DNA of 27,647 nt from Spongospora subterranea (Eukaryota; Endomyxa; Phytomyxea; Plasmodiophorida; Plasmodiophoridae). The notes beneath the pieces are model-generated. The model did not search any database. It had not been told where the DNA came from and saw only the letters and a program-made list of their open reading frames with translations. The first letter of the stretch is position 1, and each line of letters starts with the position of its first letter. The position numbers and the translations under genes are program-made. The stretch spans positions 1-27,647 of the forward strand of contig OUQQ01000232.1 of the NCBI GenBank assembly GCA_900404475.1, written 5' to 3'. Positions 21,901 through 27,647 of this stretch are shown here, piece after piece.

Positions 21901-23636
21901 CCGCTAATGAAGTATATTACAGCCCCAAAACTTCATGCACAATACGCCAAGGCGAAAGAGAAAGAGGGAGATTATATAGGCGCTGAACACGCTTATGAGG
22001 TTGCAGAAGATATCAATTCTGTGGTTCGAATCAATCTGGAGCATTTGGAGCCGGCAAAGGCGTTCGCGATTGTCAGGAAGACGAAATCTGCAGAGGGCGC
22101 ATCGTTAATTGCCGAGTTCTGTCGAGGGAATAGAGATTATGATATGGCGATCGAGTTCTTAATGTTGGCACAGAGATCGGTGGAGGCGTTTCAAATTGCC
22201 GAGAACCACGACCGGATGGATGAGTTCGTCAGAATATTGGGGGAGAATGGGACTCCGGAACAATACGAGAGGATCGCTGTGTATTACGAGAACAGGAAAG
22301 AGATGGTAAAGGCGGGGCAATGTCGATTGTATGTTGGGGAAATGCAGAGAGCGATCAGACTGTTCCTGATGGGAGGGGAAGAAGGAATACCCTTGGCCAT
22401 TGACGTGGTTCGCAAGGCGAAAGGGACGACGATCCGCGACGAGCTATCCAGTATCGTGCACCGATTCCTGTCTGGGCAAACCGATGGGCAAGTGAAAGAC
22501 GACAAGCACACATTCAACCTGTACATAGCGATGGAGGATTATATACGAGCAGGGGACATCGCCATCATTATATCAACTGATGAGCAACGATTAGGGCGAT
22601 ATAAGGTCGCACACGATATACTAGTCAGTGCGCAATGTGAGCTCAGATTTCATCAATTACCTGTTCCAGAGGAACTTTATCGTAATCTGGTACTTCTTCA
22701 TAGTTATGTTTTGGTCAAGGTAAAGTTCCCACAGTTTCCCTACGGCACTAAATGGGTTGTGTTCCAACGGTCTATTTGCATAGTTCTTAGTGCAATCTAA
22801 TGATCATCAAGGAGCTGCTCGTATGCTGATACGAGTTGCCAGGAATATCAGCAAATTCGGCGATCATGTCGTCCCTATATTAACATCAACCGTTATTGAA
22901 TGTGTTCGTGCTGGTATGGAAATATTCTTCCCCACACTCTCATTACCGACAACTCTTGTTGACTCCTCGGGATCAATTTAGGCCTTAAACGATCGGCTTA
23001 CGAATATGCGGCAATGCTGATGCGCCCTGAATATCGTCAGCTTTTGGCCGCCAAAGTCAAACGCAAGATTGAGGATATTGTCAGGTTGGTTGCCCTCTTA
23101 GGAATGAAAATCATCTGTCCGCGAATCATGAATGATATGTAGGCGGCGAGTTCAGGATGAGGATGAAGAGATAACCAGCCCTTGCCCATACTGTTGCAAC
23201 CAGATCCCTGAAACTCTTTTAGATTGTATATTTTGCAAGAACTCGATCCCATTCTGTTCTGTCACCGTAAGATCTCTCAAATCACCTCATTATCTTGACC
23301 CGGTTCCGACTCAATTATTGTATTTAGGGTAAACATATGACATTATCAGATTGGTCTGAGTGCCCATCTTGCAGATTCCCCTCTCTTTATCCGGCCCTTA
23401 TCATCTATGTTCAATCGCAGGGAACCTGTCCAATGTGTGACATAACGTTGACCGTTCCCCAACTTTCCATTGTTCGGGATCCTCTGCAGCAGCCAAAATC
23501 GTCCAGTAAAGAACCTGAGCCGGGATCAGTTCGGAAAGATCCCATCATAAAAGGGGCTTTGGAAGATTTCGTGCCAGAGCCGGCGCGAAAGTTCTCCTAT
23601 CGTGAAGCGATTTTAACAAACGACGACTACGACTGA
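18940..23636 (+). CDS. WDR19: WDR19 / IFT144, intraflagellar transport complex A
   Basis: IFT144 is a core subunit of IFT-A, which drives retrograde transport and delivers membrane proteins into cilia. Ten in-phase exons (18940-19112, 19171-20011, 20066-20263, 20314-20770, 20832-21634, 21688-22719, 22784-22913, 22982-23084, 23143-23266, 23328-23636) give 1,389 aa, close to human WDR19 (1,342). The N-terminal two WD40 propellers include [52 protein letters not shown] and [12 protein letters not shown]. The TPR-like solenoid includes EMRRD-type [42 protein letters not shown] and [20 protein letters not shown]. The C-terminal zinc-binding region has [28 protein letters not shown] and CPMC. The tail extends about 60 residues beyond the last zinc motif. 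The start at [13 protein letters not shown] is the only ATG that keeps the first WD repeat whole. The gene shows that the organism builds cilia or did so recently. Confidence 0.96.
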
Positions 23637-23889
23637 AAAGGCAATCGCCCAAATAATGTATAAATATATATTCTTTAACGACACGAACAACCGCCATAAC
23701 GATCAGGCTGATTCCTGTTCCTAAATACGCACCGCTCCATATCAGAATGAACAATGTATTCCTCGAGAAATTACTCGCGAAACCGTTCAGCAAATATGTT
23801 GCAGAAGCACTGTTATGTGACTGATACTGTTGCCAACTACCAGAACACCTATATCGTCACACAATACCAGAGTAAACGCCAAAGTCGCG

Positions 23890-25389
23890 ATGGCAAATAC
23901 AAAATCGGACACAATGAGCGACCCAGATATGAGATTAGAATTTAAGATACGGCAACTGTATCACTGCCGAGCTGTGGTGAAACAGATGATGAACGAGAGG
24001 AATTTACAGCCCGTTGCTCTGTCTCCTCTCACGTCCGACCAGATACAGGTCGCCGAACACATCGCCAAAGTGGAAACTGCTCGGATCGAGGGCGAAGCTC
24101 GAGTGATAAACGAGGAAATAGTGACGGCGTTGGAAAACGACGTTAGCAGATGCGGCCTGGAACTGGATCGGGGACAGTTATTGATGTCATCCCAAACCTT
24201 ATTGTCAGCAATCGGTTCATACATCGACGCGATCAGGAAATCCGCAATACCGGTTTCAATATTCGAATCGAGTCGCGAGTCGGTCGCGCAGATGATTCGC
24301 CGAATTTTATATCGAATTCGAGACGCTGCTATTGGTCATGAGCAGGTTCAGGATGAACTCGAATCCATTGCAGGTGCGATTGTGCAGGTTCAGAGAACAA
24401 TACGGCAACACCCTTTATCAATCCGGGTCGATATCGGTCAGATTTTCCACAGAGTTCCAACTGTGGAGTTCCCTATCGATTACTGCACCAATTATGGCGA
24501 TGGCGATTCAGTACAAAACCTAATGCTTTTGAATTCCCGGAAGGAGTATTGTGAATTTATGGTCAGTTTTGGCCGTGTCAGATCAATGGCAGACCGCGAC
24601 AAGCACCTGATGCCGATCGGAAAAAGCGACAAATACATATCCAGATACGTGGAGGAATATCGTGACCTTTTGCAGAAATGTGAAGATAAGGAGGGTGAGA
24701 CGATGATGGACAATGTCACAGATCCCTATAGTACATATTTATGGTATATTCATCATTCCTGGAACTTGTGCACAGCTCCAATAACTCAACCTGACGCGTC
24801 CCTGATCCGATCACTGATCGTCATCAGCGACGTCGAATATATCGTCGCCGACCTGATTCGGCATCGCCCGCGCCCTTGGCGTAATTCCTGTCTATGGACG
24901 CTCCGATTCATGAAAGGAATCCTCGTCGATAATGTCATGGAATTGTTTCAGTCAGATTGCGCCAAACTCTGCAGTTCATACCTGACGAAACCTGTGATTA
25001 AGTCCCGGTCGCCCTTTATGAAGAACCTTCTGGAAAAGTCTGTGGATTTGATGAACGAGACCTGTCGCCCTTTACATTCTCATGTGTCTGTGATCATGAC
25101 CGATATCGTCTTGTTCTGTTTATCCACTAAAATTCTGGAGCGAATCCAGCATCTATCGCCACGATTGGGAAATCGCCAGACCAGGCTATGGCTGATGGGG
25201 GAGATGGCAATGATATCTACGAGAACGAGCAGAGATGGCCAAATACCGCGACATCGATACGGAAAAGAGATCGTTTCCAGAATCGATGCGATTCATGAGA
25301 TATGGTCTTATGATGATCCGGCTCATCTACCAATATTACTCAAGATCAACCTACCGGATTATAAACAATGGACACGATTATTGAATTGA
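23890..25389 (+). CDS. Intron-free hypothetical protein, 499 aa, helical
   Basis: A single open frame of 500 codons starts at MANTKSDTMSDPDMRLEFKI; the second Met (23914) is an alternative start. The composition is soluble and mainly helical. Long amphipathic stretches (AEHIAKVETARIEGEARVIN, VNEEIVTALEND-like) precede a central YSTYLWYIHHSWNL segment, a CLWTLRFMKGILVDNVMELF helix and KSRSPFMKNLLEKSVDLMNE. It ends LKINLPDYKQWTRLLN. No membrane segment, signal or catalytic motif is visible. The helical C-terminal half is reminiscent of large tethering or coiled-coil families, but I cannot assign it. It lacks introns while almost every neighbour has several. It follows WDR19 on the same strand after 253 bases and converges on the talin-head gene, with 135 bases between stop codons. 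Confidence 0.82.
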   Translation: MANTKSDTMSDPDMRLEFKIRQLYHCRAVVKQMMNERNLQPVALSPLTSDQIQVAEHIAKVETARIEGEARVINEEIVTALENDVSRCGLELDRGQLLMSSQTLLSAIGSYIDAIRKSAIPVSIFESSRESVAQMIRRILYRIRDAAIGHEQVQDELESIAGAIVQVQRTIRQHPLSIRVDIGQIFHRVPTVEFPIDYCTNYGDGDSVQNLMLLNSRKEYCEFMVSFGRVRSMADRDKHLMPIGKSDKYISRYVEEYRDLLQKCEDKEGETMMDNVTDPYSTYLWYIHHSWNLCTAPITQPDASLIRSLIVISDVEYIVADLIRHRPRPWRNSCLWTLRFMKGILVDNVMELFQSDCAKLCSSYLTKPVIKSRSPFMKNLLEKSVDLMNETCRPLHSHVSVIMTDIVLFCLSTKILERIQHLSPRLGNRQTRLWLMGEMAMISTRTSRDGQIPRHRYGKEIVSRIDAIHEIWSYDDPAHLPILLKINLPDYKQWTRLLN

Positions 25390-25524
25390 TATGGCAGCTA
25401 AGATTATCATCGAAACAATATCGCTCTCAAAAATACGACGACCTCAACCCAAACAGTGTTAAGCTAAAATGCAAAATGACCAATTAAAGGCAAGTTCTGA
25501 AGGTGATATAAATAATCGATGAAT

Positions 25525-27093
25525 TCAATATCGCAAATCGCCAATCGAAGCGGATCTTGGGATGATTAGGGACGCTTTTGCAGCAAATGTTGCCAAATTG
25601 GTTTGTTCTCTGATTGTCCGCTGGAATGCCATATATCCTGTAATGAGGTCGTAGAACAGTTCCGCATCAGGTATCGATTCGAACACGAATTCCCTAACAC
25701 GACCCTTGAGTTTAAGTGTGAGACACCTCTCTGTTATGTCGATCCCATTCACTTCCACCAACAGATTCCTTCCGATCACCTGTTTCGTGATTCTGTTTAG
25801 TATCAGAACACAGTTAGAGTTGGCACCGATCAGAATATCTGAACAGAACCCGTCATCACCACATTGTTCCTGTAGAAGACGCGATAAGAGACCATATATT
25901 CTGCAGCACAATCAGGCAAAGACACCTTAGCTTCAGCAAACGAGCCACCATATGTTGGCAATTGAGAGCACCGGCGCAGAAACCTCAATTTAGCCGTTGA
26001 TTCTTCAATATTACGTAAGCGGCGATGCTCACGATAGATGTATTCCTCAATAAACGGGGTGGCGCGATCCTGAGCTGGTAGAAACTCCATAACACTAACG
26101 GGCATTCAATAAAAAATCACGATCAGATGCCGACCCATACTCAACGAATCCGGCTACGTGCACTAGAGGATCGTAATTTCCGTATCTGATCTGCATGTTG
26201 AGCCCAGCAAACTGAACCGCTTGCTCGAAAGTGATGTCGTGAACTCCGCTTAAAATTCCATAACGTGCCTGATTTTTTTGAAGTCAATGGACAACGTCTA
26301 TCGTTTTGCACAGGAGCTAGAAACCTCAAGAAATGAAAAATGTAGAAGCGCTGGAGAATCCGTGGTCACCATTTGGTCAAACAAGAAGTATTTTTTTCGG
26401 AATATGAGTATTTGTGAGGCGGCCGTGACCTCTTTGTAGAATGGGGAATTAGGTCGAAGCCATTCTAACTGAGAATCTGATTAACGAATGGCACAAAATC
26501 AGAGAACAATGATGGTTCAAGAAATCGGTTAAATTGCCACCCTACTCGAAAATTGCTTGTATTTCTGAAGAGAGAACTCGGACGAATCTTCAATTCCGAA
26601 TCGATTGGCGATCAACGAGGTCTGTGCAAGAATTCGGTTATCGCAATTGGATATATATATTAATAAAGGAAAACAGTACTAGGACAGATACCGTCTGAGT
26701 TTCGTCAACATTAACCTATCAGGATTACAATCAGGGGCGTCTACTCGCAACGAATATATTCAGAGGGCGAACCGTTTTTTTGATGAACCCATCAAGATCG
26801 GTGACTTGAATCGTCCTGATTCGATTAGCATAATAAAGATCAGACAATTCGGGAATAATATCGTCAAGATTATTGAGCCAAATTCGGGTGGATTGATCGT
26901 TGTTATCCGGTAAGTAGTACAGCCCCCATGATTTATCAGGGACGACCTGCGACCCACATTGCGCCAGGACTTCGGCCAGAACGACACGAACGGTGCTGGA
27001 AGGATCTATCGGAATGGCGGCCGCCTGCTTGGGATCGGTGGAGTGTCGCGAGAACCCAGCTGGGAAATGAACCAGAACCGTAGTGGCCGCCAT
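25525..27093 (-). CDS. Free-standing talin head (FERM domain) without rod
   Basis: Talin couples membrane receptors to actin. Seven in-phase exons (27093-26773, 26715-26692, 26621-26546, 26476-26325, 26268-26141, 26094-25926, 25869-25525) give 404 aa. F0 contains DKSWGLYYLPDN and TRIWLNNLDD, matching talin's FGLFLSD and IWLE. F1 contains VNVDETQT and ANRFGIEDSSEFSL, then SQLEWLRPNSPF and LIFRKKYFLFDQMV, the talin RRKFFYSDQNV signature. F2 contains FEQAVQFAGLNMQIRYG and AGFVDVMEFLPAQ (talin AGFLDLKDFLP). F3 contains ILIGANSNCVLILN, RITKQVIG and ELFYDLITGYM. Translation stops soon after F3, so rod, vinculin- and actin-binding sites are missing. The Arg-Trp pair by which talin F3 binds integrin tails is not present at the aligned position. 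Exon 2 is a 24-nt microexon. It could be a talin-derived adaptor or regulator. Confidence 0.85.
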
Positions 27094-27647
27094 CCGGCGT
27101 CAACGCCAATTGGAGTTTGGGGTTTATTGATGTGATGATAAGTTACGGAGATCGCAATATGAGTTGAAAAGAGAGAGAGAGAGATAGTGGGAATGAGACT
27201 GGGAGGACGACATTGTCAATTATATTCCCATCGTATCACTGCTAACACAATGATACACGAATATGACCGTTTTCCAAAATCTCCTTTTCGATATAGCAAA
27301 ACCCTGTTCGCTATCTTTGAAAACATATACGTTGCCTGAAATACTGATAAGGAATTAAAGATGGATGAAAGCCTGAACAGCCGGCACAAAACATGGGGTT
27401 TTGGAGCGGGAAAACATAGCCAAGTCTGCAGGGGCTAAATTGTGTACCACGATGGTTGAACGGGCAGAGACTTGGTGTCATGATATCGCCTCATGGTCAC
27501 CTTAAGTCCCGCCAGTATTTCCGGATGAGTGAGTCATCGATACTTCCTGGACGTTGAACTGTCAGATGATTTGACATTCATTGTCGAATCATCTGATTCC
27601 TTATTACCAATAATACACATTCTTTGCTGTATACTGCGGTTGCCTGA
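27094..27647. other. Upstream region of the talin-head gene to window edge
   Basis: These 554 bases hold the presumed promoter of the talin-head gene. A GA dinucleotide tract occupies 27171-27184. A 25-codon plus-strand ORF at 27361 (MDESLNSRHKTWGFGAG...) is too short to call without further exons. A strong imperfect palindrome lies at 27562-27596. No gene is supported before the edge. Confidence 0.55.
27562..27596. repeat. 35-bp imperfect palindrome
   Basis: The arms tcagatgatt (27562-27571) and aatcatctga (27587-27596) are perfect 10-base complements. The next inner bases, tgaca and tgtcg, pair at four of five positions, leaving a loop of five bases (ttcat). Total stem is 15 bp with one mismatch. 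It lies about 470 bases upstream of the talin-head start; function unknown. Confidence 0.8.

Noticed and set aside
25870..25892. A 23-nt intron in the talin-head gene
   Set aside because: A donor at 25925 gives a 56-nt intron and an ungapped alignment with talin F3, so the longer intron is preferred.

Overview
The window is nuclear DNA of a eukaryote. Nearly every gene is split by short GT-AG introns, most of them 46-66 nt. The largest exons belong to WDR19 and to an intron-free 499-codon ORF. I rebuilt exons by hand from splice signals, codon phase and family alignment from memory; boundaries are predictions unless described as phase-consistent. Gene content points to a ciliated organism (WDR19/IFT144) that also has a talin-type FERM domain, MED12, ARL8, a PRPF38A-like splicing factor and a BuGZ/ZNF207-like protein. 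This fits an opisthokont or near relative (unicellular holozoan, early-branching fungus or reduced animal); the species cannot be named from the sequence.

Layout. Bases 1-11541 carry only minus-strand genes. From the left they are: a protein with 17-residue tandem repeats running off the edge (1-330), a small candidate gene just upstream that may be its 5' part (361-842), two unrecognised genes (1210-1825 and 2013-2924), a COG0523/CobW metal-chaperone GTPase with an unusual C-terminal extension (3132-5180), MED12 of the Mediator kinase module (5541-11198) and a small secreted-type ORF (11269-11541). A 238-base divergent promoter follows. On the plus strand are then a polytopic membrane protein (11780-13154), a PRPF38A homologue (13244-14295) and ARL8 (14881-15698). 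A minus-strand membrane protein (15766 to about 16750) sits head-to-head with BuGZ (16900-17622), and an Ala/Gly-rich protein is on the minus strand (17716-18246). WDR19 (18940-23636, ten exons) and the intron-free 499-codon gene (23890-25389) are on the plus strand. A talin-head protein lies on the minus strand (25525-27093), and the right end holds an imperfect palindrome.

The neighbours do not form an obvious pathway. Recognisable roles are transcription (MED12), splicing (PRPF38A), mitosis (BuGZ), lysosome/vesicle positioning (ARL8), ciliary transport (WDR19), metal homeostasis (CobW) and membrane-cytoskeleton linkage (talin head). The most notable points are the CobW gene, where one splice decides between a stop codon and about 120 extra residues; ARL8 with its catalytic glutamine replaced by serine; a free-standing talin head without the rod; and the coding 51-bp tandem repeat at the left edge.
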